From positions 1 through 64,000 of the forward strand of contig PYJA01000121.1 in the NCBI GenBank assembly GCA_003635185.1: a stretch of 64,000 bases of DNA. The letters run 5' to 3'. The stretch is from Candidatus Poribacteria bacterium (GTDB lineage: Bacteria; Poribacteria; WGA-4E; WGA-3G). Below are positions 7,301 to 17,172 of this stretch, in pieces. Position 1 is the stretch's first letter, and each line of letters begins with the position of its first letter. Under the pieces are notes generated by a model. It was not told the DNA's origin. It saw nothing but the letters and a program-made list of their open reading frames with translations, and did no database searches. Made by a program: the position numbers and the translations under genes.

Positions 7301-10300
7301 ATGAAAATTCGAAATTATATTATAGTCTATTTATTAGTTTTTTGGGGTTGCGTTTCATTCGGTTATGCAGCAGAAGGTGGTAAAAAATTAGGGTTGTCGG
7401 AGGCTGCAATCCAAATTCGGGATGAGATATCTATCCGCAACATTCGGAAAGATATCGCACGTTTATCAAGTCTGGAAAGCCGCGTGACTGGTTATCCGCA
7501 AGCAGCAAACGGCAGTAAATATATTTTTGACCGTTTTGTTGATATGGGGTTGAAGAATGTTGAAAGTCGTGAATTTACTGTCACAGTTCCCGTTGATCAC
7601 GGTAGTAGTGCTATTGATATCCTATCCGATGATGGCAACGTGCTACACACATTTCCACTCAAACCGTTGTGGCCAAACCTTGTCCGAACATCTCTGCTTG
7701 CTGATGGTGTAAAACATACCGTTGAAGCTGGCGAAACCCTTGAAGAAATTGCAGAAAACTATGCGGTTTCCCTAACAGCCATTGCTGAAAACCCACACAA
7801 CCAATATTTACCCACTCCTCTTGTGGAGGGGAACACGGTTTTCGTCCCAACTGGCGGTCTTACCGGGCCCCTATTTTACGGAGACGATGCCCAGCTTTCA
7901 GATTTCAACGGAAGTAAAGTCGGCGGCTTTTGGTACAGACTCCAAGAAGGTGATACACTCGCTTCACTGGCGAGACGTTATCGCGTTACAAAAGCGAGTA
8001 TAACCGATGATGTACTCAACGGACATCTACAGAAAGCCTCCGATGGCATTGATAACAATGAAGATGGCGTTATTGATGAATACGGTGAAATTCCGCTTTT
8101 ATCGGAAATTCTCGGATGGGTAACAGATGGCATTGACAATAATGCTGATGGTTGGACTGATGAAATTCCCGGCGATGCGACAGATGGCATTGATAACAAC
8201 AAAGACGGTCAAATTGACGAAACCGGTGAATTCATCGCGGCAAGCGAATCTGATATTTTTATTCCAAAAGGTGCAATCGTTCTTGCCGAATTTAACTCTG
8301 GTACCCGATGGATTAACGCGGCGATGCTTGGTGCATCCGCAGTTATTTTTATAGAACCGGAAACAACAATTCGCGGTGAAGCAGAAAACAAATTCCTCAC
8401 TGTGCCAGCAAACATTCCCCGATTTTGGATTTCTAATACAGATGCTGCTCAATTAAAAGGATTCCTTGATACAGGTGAAGAGGTCAATGTTCGCTTGCGC
8501 GGCAAAATGACTTGGGAACGGCGCGTCGGTCAAAACATTCGTGGCTTCTTAGAAGGTGGCGATCCTGTCCTACGCGATGAATTGGTCGTCCTTACCGCGT
8601 ACTACGATTCTATGTCTGTTGTTCCAGCAATCGCTCCCGGTGCTGACCCAACCTGTGGGATTGCTGTCCTCATGGAACTTGCACGTTTGTTCGGACAACC
8701 AGAATACCGTCCCGGTCGTTCAGTTCTATTTGTTGCCGTTGATGCACATTTCCAAGGCTTAGCTGGGATGCGTGCGTTTATGGAAGGTATTGGACAAGAT
8801 ATTGTTGGTTCAGCAACCGATTCACCAGGAACACCCACTTTGCACGGATTGAGGCGCGGATTATCTAATGATATTATCGAATTTGAGGAATTAGGACGCA
8901 AACTGTTGCTTTCCATTGATCGAAGTATTTTGGTTGATTTAGACGCAGATTTCTACCACGGCGTTCACGGTGTAAAGGAAGACCTGAAATCACTTGCTAC
9001 AACGTTGACGGGGCTTTCTACAACACGGTCCCAAATTGATTGGTTACACAGAGCGCAACGCGATTTCTCAGAACGCCAGAAAAAACAGGTAGATCGCAAC
9101 CGCAAACGCGAAAAACAGGGATTCACAGAGGAAGAAAAATCGAGACTAAATGCCAACCTTGTCCGCTTCGAAAAAGAAGCATTGCAAACTACGCATTTTC
9201 TCCGCCAGATCGTTGAACGACTTGCACAGATTCAGAAATCTGCCATGAAAACGAGTAAGGATTCCCAGCGAGAACTCATTGAAACCATTGCTTTGCCCAT
9301 TGCACGGTTGGACACATGGGCAGTGGATAGACTCATGCGAGAGCTTGACTCAGGTGAAATAGCTGATCAATACGGCACGCATCCGAATGCATCATATCTG
9401 TTCCCTGTCAAGAACGGATCCGATTATGAAGTGCCAACACCTGACGATCTGCCGCCAGAATTGTCCGCTGACATTGAACAGTTGAACAAGACCCTTGCCA
9501 ATTGGGAGATGAGCGACTCACGGAAGTTTGCTTTAATGTGGACACCTGATAAGATCCTTGATCGCCACTTAGATTTGCCGACTCTCAGAAAAGCGCGCGC
9601 TGCGCGAAAAACCCTTGCAAATACTACTGAATCCAAGGAAGATGCGATATTACGAGAACGGGGCCTTTTGGAAAAAATAAAGGAAAATCTCAAGGACACC
9701 GCTTCCATTGAAAGTCAAATTAAAGATGCCATTACAAAATTGAGCAGTGATCGTGAGCATGATCTTCCAGATGAAGTATTAAGGCAATATCTAACGGAAG
9801 AATCACAAGAACGGATAAACAGAATTGATGATCAACTTCGGCAACGTTTGACCGAAGCAGTCTCAGCGTCTGTTGCAGGTGAAGGCGGAGACGGTTCGTC
9901 CGCATCCATCCTAATTGAAGATTTGGCACGCGATAAACAAGGTATTTTTGAGATTGCGCTGCGAAATGCCCGTTTAGAACAAGCGCGCATCCAGTATCTT
10001 CTTGATTTCCATGAAACTCTTACCCGTGAGTTTCTTGATGAAGAGTTATTAATTCTGAACAGTTACTTATCGGGTGAGGAGGTCGAACAAGTAAAAGAGG
10101 CACGCAAACATGTTGCAGCGTATCTGGTTGAGGCTGAAATCTTGCAGGCAGTCAAACAGAACGCAGCTTCGGATGTGATCGCCCTTGAAAATCTAATCAA
10201 GCAACTCCCATCGCTAACAAGGGATATAGACGCACAGACAAAGGTGCTTCTCCGTGATAATATGCTCACCTTGAGGAATGCGCGATTCCGAAACATTCAA

Positions 10301-13300
10301 AGCAGGGTTGAGAAGATGTCACGCATAAGCGAGATAGAATATAATCGCAAACTCACACAGATTGAAGCCGCAGTCGCGCTACAAGACCTTTTCAATCGGT
10401 ATTATACATCGCTTTTCTGTAGCATAGATCTTTCCTCTCAATCGAATCAATTCGGCGTATTTAACAAAGGTTGGTTTTACGATCAACAACCGGAATTTGT
10501 GCTGCGGCGTGAGTTCGCGAGTATCGGCAATAAACTTGCAGCCTATGCTGCGGATGCCGATTTCGGAGTGCGTGTTAGAAAATTATGGCGGGCAACGGAT
10601 GATCAAATTCGCCAAGCAGTGATGGCACGTCAATGGTCAGTAGCAAGCCAAATCTCCGATAAAGCTGACCTTGAAGGGAAAACGCTTGAAACACTTCTCA
10701 GCGCACATTATGGGAAGCTCACAGGTTTAGGTGGGGTGAGCCGACTCATGAGGATGCAGTTTGAACAGTGGCGAAACCGAGGTGAACCGTCTGAGGATAT
10801 GCTCAAAGATATGGACTATATCCGCAAGGAAGTTGAGCGGTTTATCCGAAACGATGTACGTAGCGCAAAGAAAAACCGAAAAAACAGCATCCGCATGCGC
10901 GAACAGTTAGATGCCATGCTCAGACTCCGACACGAAGACCCCGACACATTCACAGAAGATGAGATAGAGGATATCAAAACATTAATTTCAATTGTCGGAC
11001 TGGGCGGCGGTTCCAACTTTGTCAACGCAATCTCTGCAAGTGGTGGCAAAACTTGGAAAACCTATATTCCGGGGAAAATCGCTTTTGACAGTGAAGTTGC
11101 AACGCTTGTAGGCAAAACAGGTATTGCCTTTGCAACGATTGAAGATGCGCGCGTTCTCACCGACACACCACTTGACACGATTGATCGTGTTGACCTACGT
11201 GAAGGTGGTAATCTACATCAACAAGCAAAAACATTAGCATCTCTACTGATACAGGCACTACGGGACCCACAGATGCCCACTGCAGCACGCGTTGGAAACT
11301 TCTACTGTAACCTTTTCGGTGATGTGGTTGAATTTGATGCACGCGAATCTGCATTACCAAATAAACCCGTGCCATACCCGATTGTAACGCTTCGTCGTAG
11401 ACATAAAACGATGATGGGGGTCCGCGGTGACCTCTTTGCCATGGGGGATAATAAAGGCAATTTTGAAGTTGCGGGCTTGGCAATGGAAGGCAGGGCAACT
11501 CGCAGGCTTGGTGGTGCACAGGAAGTTGAGGCATACATCCTTGACCCCGATTCTGGGGATATTGTCTACGCTCCCGATTTGGGAAATTACGGTGCTAAAT
11601 TGCTACCGAATAAAGTGCCGATTAACACACGGCGACGCGGATGTCGAGTTGTTACCTTCCCGTGTGTATCCACAACTATCTATGATTTGGTTGACCAACG
11701 CTATCTCCGCACCTTGCGCGAATTAGAGGTATATGATGCGCTGTCCGATAGCCCACCTGAGAAATTCGGTGTGTCTAAACCGTGGCAACAGGAAGGTGTT
11801 TCTGCCGCTGAACCTATCGCACTTGTCTATAGCGAACCGCAAAGCCGTATAAAAATCGGAATGGCGTACGGGCAAATCGGTAAACGCCTACTCCTGATTA
11901 AAGCAACCAAAAGCGGTATGAAAAACCCAACGCTTTACACTGGCGAAGGGTTTGTCGTGCGAGAAAACGGCAGTATCCGTCTTACCCCTTATGTGGTTGT
12001 ACGTGATATGTGGTGGCTTGATGAAAACCGATCGCGTCTTTACAAACGGTTCGGTATTTCAAGCGATCGACTTGATAAATTGCATCAATTTGCCAATGAG
12101 TATCTTAATCGTGCAGAAACGGCGCTTTTTCAAAACGATTATCAACAAGCACTCAAGTTGGCTCGCGCTGCATGGGGATACGAATCACGCGCGTATCCAG
12201 ATGTTAAAAGAACAGGCAACGATGTCGTTAACGGTATTATGTTCTATCTTGCGCTTCTGATGCCGTTTGCTTATTTTATGGAACGACTTATATTTGGTTT
12301 CCCGAATATTCATAAACAGATTATAGCCACTTTCGGTATTTTTCTCCTCGTCTTTTACTTCTTAAGTCAAGTGCATCCTGCGTTCCAAATAACAACAACA
12401 CCCATAATTATATTAATAGCCTTCGTTGTGCTTGCGTTGACGGTGCTTGTCATCAGTATTATCGTTAGGAAATTTGAGGAACAACTTGAAAAGATTCGTC
12501 AACAAGGTAATAAGGTGTATAAGGCAGATGTCGGTAGACTGAGCGCAAGTGCTGCAGCATTTAGTCTCGGTATATCCAACATGCGAAAACGGAAAGGGCG
12601 CACCATTCTGACCTGCGCAACACTTGTTATCCTTACGTTCACTGTTATTTCGTTTACATCAGTACGGACATTTATGCGTCCGAACCGAACCAGTTTGCCA
12701 CAGGTTACACCGCGTTATACTGGCTTACTCATCCGAGATCAGTATTGGCGCCCGCTTGAAGAACCTGTCCTTAACTCAATTCTGAACGACATGCAGAAGA
12801 CACAAGTTACTGTAGACGATTTAGAACGACTTCTGGAACAGAAAAACCTACTCCTGGCTAAGCGAGGACAAGCACCGCTGGATGTCCCTGCAGCAATAAC
12901 AGAATTACAGGAAAATGGGTTTATCACAAACATTGACGAGGAACCAGTTCTTGCCGTTCGAAATGTTGTTGCACCGCGCGCATGGTACCAATCTTCTGGA
13001 ACAGGCGACCAATCTTTTGTTCAATTGACGCGAAGTCCAAACCCGCAAGACCCTGTACCTCCGACACACCCACTCACAGGTGAAGCGTTGCGTTTCGCCG
13101 CAAACATGCTTGTCGGCATGAGTGAGACAGAACCCGCAGTCACGGGTATTGATCGTTATCTCCAATACGGAAAATGGTTTAACCGCGCCGATGCTGCCAA
13201 TTGGCCAACTGAGTGGCCTTATGCTATTGTGCTTCCCAAGGGAATGGCAGATCTCCTCAAACTAACCGAAAGTGATATGGGGAAAGCCACAATTTCTGTA

Positions 13301-14587
13301 TACGGTGCTGATTTTACCGTCGTCGGTGTTTTGGGAATAGGATTCAAGGATTTGACCGATAACGATGGCGAAGAAATGACACCTGTTGACTATCAATTAA
13401 TGCAACAGCAACAAAGTCGCGGTGGTACAGGTGATGAAACGCTTGAGGGGGAATTACAAAAATATCTCCATCTCACCCCAGACAGCATTGCCGTTTTACC
13501 TTATGAAGTTGTGATGAACCAAGGTGGAACGCTGAGAAGTGTCGCAGTTAACATGGAACCTCAAGAAGACGATCCGAAACTATTAGGCGCAATTGATAAA
13601 CTTGATCTCATCATGGCTCCACTGATGAACCGCATTGCGCTTGACTTCTTTGTCGGTCGCGACAAAGATACCTACCTTTATAGCAGTATCGGTATGACAA
13701 GTTTTAGCGGGATGGGTAACCTATTCGTGCCAATCCTGATTGCTGCGTTGATTGTTTTGAATACGATGCTCGGTGCGGTTTATGAACGTGTGCGTGAAAT
13801 CAGTATCTACAGTTCTGTGGGACTTGCTCCTATCCATATCGCTTTCCTTTTCCTTGCCGAAGCGTGCGTATATGCGATTGTTGGGGCTGTTTTAGGGTAC
13901 CTGATGGGACAGGTGATCGCAACAACGTTGGTGCATTTCGGTTGGCTTGCTGGCTTAACGCTCAACTATTCTTCAATGTCTACTGTTGTAGCAACGGTTA
14001 TTGTGATGATTGTGGTACTGCTCAGCACGCTGTACCCTGCTATTAAAGCCTCGCGCATGGCAGTGCCAGATATTGAACGGAAATGGAAATTGCCTGAACC
14101 TGAAGGCGATGTGTGGCATTTCAATCTGCCTTTTACCGTCTTGGCGGAAGAAGCACTCGGTTTGAACGTCTTTATGCGCGATTATTTTGATGCACATGCT
14201 GATGAATCTGCCAGCGATTTCTACACGGATAATGTTACTTTCAGCACAAAACCCGAAGAGGATTCTTACGAAATAGGGATGATGGTCTGGTTAGCACCTT
14301 ACGATTTGGGCGTGAGTCAATCTATCCAGTTTATCACCTCGCCCGTTGGCGGAGAAGAGGAAGACTTATACAAAATCACGTTAGATGTGAACCGCGAAAG
14401 TGGTGAGATAGCTTCTTGGAAACGGGTTAATCGTCGTTTCCTCAATCTGTTGCGAAAGCAGCTGCTGATATGGCGAACTTTCAGTGTTGATGTTCGCTCA
14501 GAATTCCATGAACGTGGCAGAACCGAAAACACGGATACGGAGGAAGGCACTGCACGACTGGACCCCGTCGTAGCACCAGCGGACTAA
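7301..14587 (+). CDS. giant exported LysM / degenerate M28 peptidase-like / FtsX-like permease protein
   Basis: 2428 residues starting with a signal peptide (hydrophobic IIVYLLVFWGCVSFGYA). A peptidase M28-type N-terminal part begins near residue 30. It is interrupted by two LysM motifs (about 136-182 and 210-250) and three DGIDNNxDG repeats (near 248, 276 and 294), which resemble calcium-binding loops. The M28 core begins near 430 with VVLTAYYDS and GADPTCGIAVLMELARL. The usual AHYDS and ADDNxSG metal ligands are altered and the downstream Glu pair is missing, so it is probably not a peptidase. A charged helical stretch of roughly 900 residues follows. Three membrane helices lie near 1644-1725, then an FtsX/MacB-like permease part with helices near 1769, 2140-2215 and 2228-2255 (YERVREISIYSSVGL). 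No ABC ATPase gene is adjacent. It could be a cell-envelope sensor or an ABC permease. Domain calls are firm; function is unknown. Confidence 0.85.
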   Translation: MKIRNYIIVYLLVFWGCVSFGYAAEGGKKLGLSEAAIQIRDEISIRNIRKDIARLSSLESRVTGYPQAANGSKYIFDRFVDMGLKNVESREFTVTVPVDHGSSAIDILSDDGNVLHTFPLKPLWPNLVRTSLLADGVKHTVEAGETLEEIAENYAVSLTAIAENPHNQYLPTPLVEGNTVFVPTGGLTGPLFYGDDAQLSDFNGSKVGGFWYRLQEGDTLASLARRYRVTKASITDDVLNGHLQKASDGIDNNEDGVIDEYGEIPLLSEILGWVTDGIDNNADGWTDEIPGDATDGIDNNKDGQIDETGEFIAASESDIFIPKGAIVLAEFNSGTRWINAAMLGASAVIFIEPETTIRGEAENKFLTVPANIPRFWISNTDAAQLKGFLDTGEEVNVRLRGKMTWERRVGQNIRGFLEGGDPVLRDELVVLTAYYDSMSVVPAIAPGADPTCGIAVLMELARLFGQPEYRPGRSVLFVAVDAHFQGLAGMRAFMEGIGQDIVGSATDSPGTPTLHGLRRGLSNDIIEFEELGRKLLLSIDRSILVDLDADFYHGVHGVKEDLKSLATTLTGLSTTRSQIDWLHRAQRDFSERQKKQVDRNRKREKQGFTEEEKSRLNANLVRFEKEALQTTHFLRQIVERLAQIQKSAMKTSKDSQRELIETIALPIARLDTWAVDRLMRELDSGEIADQYGTHPNASYLFPVKNGSDYEVPTPDDLPPELSADIEQLNKTLANWEMSDSRKFALMWTPDKILDRHLDLPTLRKARAARKTLANTTESKEDAILRERGLLEKIKENLKDTASIESQIKDAITKLSSDREHDLPDEVLRQYLTEESQERINRIDDQLRQRLTEAVSASVAGEGGDGSSASILIEDLARDKQGIFEIALRNARLEQARIQYLLDFHETLTREFLDEELLILNSYLSGEEVEQVKEARKHVAAYLVEAEILQAVKQNAASDVIALENLIKQLPSLTRDIDAQTKVLLRDNMLTLRNARFRNIQSRVEKMSRISEIEYNRKLTQIEAAVALQDLFNRYYTSLFCSIDLSSQSNQFGVFNKGWFYDQQPEFVLRREFASIGNKLAAYAADADFGVRVRKLWRATDDQIRQAVMARQWSVASQISDKADLEGKTLETLLSAHYGKLTGLGGVSRLMRMQFEQWRNRGEPSEDMLKDMDYIRKEVERFIRNDVRSAKKNRKNSIRMREQLDAMLRLRHEDPDTFTEDEIEDIKTLISIVGLGGGSNFVNAISASGGKTWKTYIPGKIAFDSEVATLVGKTGIAFATIEDARVLTDTPLDTIDRVDLREGGNLHQQAKTLASLLIQALRDPQMPTAARVGNFYCNLFGDVVEFDARESALPNKPVPYPIVTLRRRHKTMMGVRGDLFAMGDNKGNFEVAGLAMEGRATRRLGGAQEVEAYILDPDSGDIVYAPDLGNYGAKLLPNKVPINTRRRGCRVVTFPCVSTTIYDLVDQRYLRTLRELEVYDALSDSPPEKFGVSKPWQQEGVSAAEPIALVYSEPQSRIKIGMAYGQIGKRLLLIKATKSGMKNPTLYTGEGFVVRENGSIRLTPYVVVRDMWWLDENRSRLYKRFGISSDRLDKLHQFANEYLNRAETALFQNDYQQALKLARAAWGYESRAYPDVKRTGNDVVNGIMFYLALLMPFAYFMERLIFGFPNIHKQIIATFGIFLLVFYFLSQVHPAFQITTTPIIILIAFVVLALTVLVISIIVRKFEEQLEKIRQQGNKVYKADVGRLSASAAAFSLGISNMRKRKGRTILTCATLVILTFTVISFTSVRTFMRPNRTSLPQVTPRYTGLLIRDQYWRPLEEPVLNSILNDMQKTQVTVDDLERLLEQKNLLLAKRGQAPLDVPAAITELQENGFITNIDEEPVLAVRNVVAPRAWYQSSGTGDQSFVQLTRSPNPQDPVPPTHPLTGEALRFAANMLVGMSETEPAVTGIDRYLQYGKWFNRADAANWPTEWPYAIVLPKGMADLLKLTESDMGKATISVYGADFTVVGVLGIGFKDLTDNDGEEMTPVDYQLMQQQQSRGGTGDETLEGELQKYLHLTPDSIAVLPYEVVMNQGGTLRSVAVNMEPQEDDPKLLGAIDKLDLIMAPLMNRIALDFFVGRDKDTYLYSSIGMTSFSGMGNLFVPILIAALIVLNTMLGAVYERVREISIYSSVGLAPIHIAFLFLAEACVYAIVGAVLGYLMGQVIATTLVHFGWLAGLTLNYSSMSTVVATVIVMIVVLLSTLYPAIKASRMAVPDIERKWKLPEPEGDVWHFNLPFTVLAEEALGLNVFMRDYFDAHADESASDFYTDNVTFSTKPEEDSYEIGMMVWLAPYDLGVSQSIQFITSPVGGEEEDLYKITLDVNRESGEIASWKRVNRRFLNLLRKQLLIWRTFSVDVRSEFHERGRTENTDTEEGTARLDPVVAPAD

Positions 14588-14600
14588 AGGACAGGAAATT

Positions 14601-16802
14601 ATGATTGAACAAGATGTGCGATATCAGATAGATCGTTCTTTGGAAGCGAACGGTTGGATACTTGATGCTCATGATACCCGACAAAATGTTTTTTTTGAAA
14701 ACGCGGTTAAAAGTCGGTTGCCGCAGCTGAATCTCAAGAAACTGGGACAGAAAAAGCCTGACTACACACTGTTTGATGGTGTTCAGCCGATAGCCGTGAT
14801 AGAAGCAAAAAAATCTAATATCGTGAATCTTGATGATGCACTCAATCAGGCGAGCGATTATGCAGAGTGCATGGACGTGGACATCGTATTTGCTTGCAAC
14901 GGTTTAAGTCTTAAATCTCGGCATTTGAAGAAATCTGAACCACTGTTCTTTAACGGTGTTGAGCTCAATGAACTGCCTTCACTGGATTTATTGAGAAAAT
15001 ATTACATTGATAAAACCAACGAAGTATTCACTGTATCCAAGGAGGTCATTAAATCCAGAGACGAATTGATCAGTCTATTTTCAGAACTCAATGAGGATTT
15101 CAGGGCAGTCGGGATTCGCGCTGGTATTGAGCGATTCAGCGAATTCGCCAATATCCTTTTTCTAAAACTGCTAAGTGAAAAAGGTGAGGACGACATTTGG
15201 GACACTTTGATGAGACTCCCCGAAAATGATATTGTGCAGTATTTGAATTCAGTCATCGTTAACCGACTTAAAGAGAGTTACGGTGGAGAAGTTATTTCAC
15301 CAGTAACTACCGATAGCACCGCTATAATTAAAAAGATTGTGCAAAAACTCAATCCATTAAATCTTACCGACATTGACGAAGATATTAAGGGATCAGCATT
15401 TGAGTATTTTATGGAGAAGACAACCACAGCAACAAACGACTTAGGTGAATATTTTACGCCGCGACACATCGTCAAATTCATGGTTAGACTCCTCAATCCA
15501 AAGTTCGGTGAAACCGTGTTTGATCCATTTTGTGGAACTGGTGGGTTTCTTACGGAGGCCTTCAAACATATTAGTCAACAAGCCAAACTGTCAAGAATGA
15601 CTTCAGAGAAACTACAAAATAAAACGGTTTTTGGTAGTGAGATCACAACCACGGCACGAATTGCCAAAATGAACATGATATTATTTGGTGACGGTCATTC
15701 TGGTGTATCCCAAAGAGACAGTCTCTTGACAAATACTACCGGTGAGTATAACAATGTTCTTTCAAATATACCTTTTTCTCTTGACCTTTCCACAGATATA
15801 TTGGATAGGTCCAAAGGACATAGTGCAAAAGATGCTGACGAAGCCTGTGTACTTAAGTGTTTTAACAGTCTAAAAGTCGGAGGTTCAATGGCAATTGTTG
15901 TACCAGAAGGGTTACTTGTAAACAAAGTTCATCGCAAATTGCTGCGGTTCATTTTAGGCAACTCTTGTGTCAGAATGCTGGTTAGGCTTCCGCGCGGTTG
16001 CTTTGCTCCTTATACTGATGCTAAAACGGGTATCATTTATTTGACTGACAAGGGAGTTGGTCAGACAGACTGGTTTTACCGAGTGACAGTTGACAACGAT
16101 GGTTTTGACAGTAAGAGAAATCCAAAAATAGGTATAAACGATTTGGATAATGTGCTGTTTTTCCATACCCCGTCTGATATACCTGTGGAAAACTTGCCAG
16201 AAGGTCTTGAAATTGGCATAGTCCAAGTGAAAAATGTTCAAAGCGATAGAGGTTTCAGTTTACATGAGGATTGGAAAGTTGGCGACCACATGGATTACGT
16301 GAATCTTGAAGATGTCGCCTTTTTGAAAAACGGCACATCAATTACAGAAGCTACTACCACAGAGGGCAACATTCCGGTAATAGCAGGCGGCAGAGGCACT
16401 GTTCCATATACACATGGTGAGTCTAACTACCCTGGAAACGTGTTTACTGTTAGCAAATCAGGAGCGTATTCAGGTTATGTGTGGTGGCATAACGATCCAA
16501 TATGGGCTTCCGATTCTATCGTCGTCCAAAGCAAAGATGAATCAAAGTATTTGACACGCTACCTTTATATGTGTCTGAAATCTATGCAAGACCCACTTTA
16601 TCGTCGTCAGCAAGGCACAGGGCAACCTCATATTTATATTGAGCATATCAGAGATTTTCCTATACCCGTTATATCTATTGACGAACAAAAAGCGAAAATC
16701 AAACCTATTGAAGATATAGACGCAAAATTGAGAGCAGTCAAAGCGGAGTTATCAGTACGCGAATCTGATGTAAACGAGTTCATTAAATCATGCTACGAAT
16801 AA
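14601..16802 (+). CDS. single-chain restriction-modification enzyme (HsdR-N nuclease, HsdM, HsdS)
   Basis: 733 residues. The N-terminus resembles the type I HsdR nuclease module: KPDYTLFDG and AVIEAKK at about 52-72 give the PD-(D/E)XK pattern. The HsdM part has YFMEKTTTATNDLGEYFTPR and motif I FDPFCGTGGFL near 307. Motif IV reads SNIPF near 388 instead of the usual NPPF. From about 555 comes an HsdS-like target-recognition domain ending in a helical EQKAKIKPIEDIDAKLRAVK tail. There is no helicase, so this is closer to a type IIG enzyme than to type I. It starts 13 bases after the giant gene. It would cut and methylate a sequence-specific site. The substituted motif IV residue is worth noting but also occurs in some HsdM relatives. 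Confidence 0.82.
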   Translation: MIEQDVRYQIDRSLEANGWILDAHDTRQNVFFENAVKSRLPQLNLKKLGQKKPDYTLFDGVQPIAVIEAKKSNIVNLDDALNQASDYAECMDVDIVFACNGLSLKSRHLKKSEPLFFNGVELNELPSLDLLRKYYIDKTNEVFTVSKEVIKSRDELISLFSELNEDFRAVGIRAGIERFSEFANILFLKLLSEKGEDDIWDTLMRLPENDIVQYLNSVIVNRLKESYGGEVISPVTTDSTAIIKKIVQKLNPLNLTDIDEDIKGSAFEYFMEKTTTATNDLGEYFTPRHIVKFMVRLLNPKFGETVFDPFCGTGGFLTEAFKHISQQAKLSRMTSEKLQNKTVFGSEITTTARIAKMNMILFGDGHSGVSQRDSLLTNTTGEYNNVLSNIPFSLDLSTDILDRSKGHSAKDADEACVLKCFNSLKVGGSMAIVVPEGLLVNKVHRKLLRFILGNSCVRMLVRLPRGCFAPYTDAKTGIIYLTDKGVGQTDWFYRVTVDNDGFDSKRNPKIGINDLDNVLFFHTPSDIPVENLPEGLEIGIVQVKNVQSDRGFSLHEDWKVGDHMDYVNLEDVAFLKNGTSITEATTTEGNIPVIAGGRGTVPYTHGESNYPGNVFTVSKSGAYSGYVWWHNDPIWASDSIVVQSKDESKYLTRYLYMCLKSMQDPLYRRQQGTGQPHIYIEHIRDFPIPVISIDEQKAKIKPIEDIDAKLRAVKAELSVRESDVNEFIKSCYE

Positions 16803-16876
16803 AGTTGCCACAAGCCAAGCTCGAAACGACTAATTACGCCAGGTAAATCGGAATCTAACTAAACAAGGAATTGTAC

Positions 16877-17068
16877 ATGGAAAAATTAGCAAGTGTTATC
16901 ATCATCATCGGGACTGCCTTCTGGTTCGTCAGCGTTCTGTTCTTAGGGGGGCGTTGGCAATGGCAGATGTTTGCAGCACTTATCTTAACTATCGGCATTT
17001 TCATCGCGCATTTTTGGGAAGAGCTCAGCGAAGGAAAGAACAAAAATACACCGAAAGATGATAATTGA
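16877..17068 (+). CDS. small two-helix membrane protein
   Basis: 63 residues with two hydrophobic helices (LASVIIIIGTAFWFVSVLFL and MFAALILTIGIFIAHF) and a charged C-terminal tail. The ATG at 16877 is chosen over an upstream TTG because AAGGA lies 7-8 bases before it. It stands 104 bases ahead of the transporter gene on the same strand and could be an accessory subunit of it, by position only. No family recognised. Confidence 0.7.
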   Translation: MEKLASVIIIIGTAFWFVSVLFLGGRWQWQMFAALILTIGIFIAHFWEELSEGKNKNTPKDDN

Positions 17069-17172
17069 ATAGTATTCGGTTTTTAGTATCTGTGGCATGC
17101 ACATTAATTTGCCACAGCAAAGTTATTTACTGACAGCTGAAAACCGAATGCTAACATAAAGGAGAACATTAA

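Noticed and set aside
7301-14587. active M28 metallopeptidase
   Set aside because: The conserved metal ligands are replaced (AYYDS, GADPTCG) and the following acidic pair is missing.
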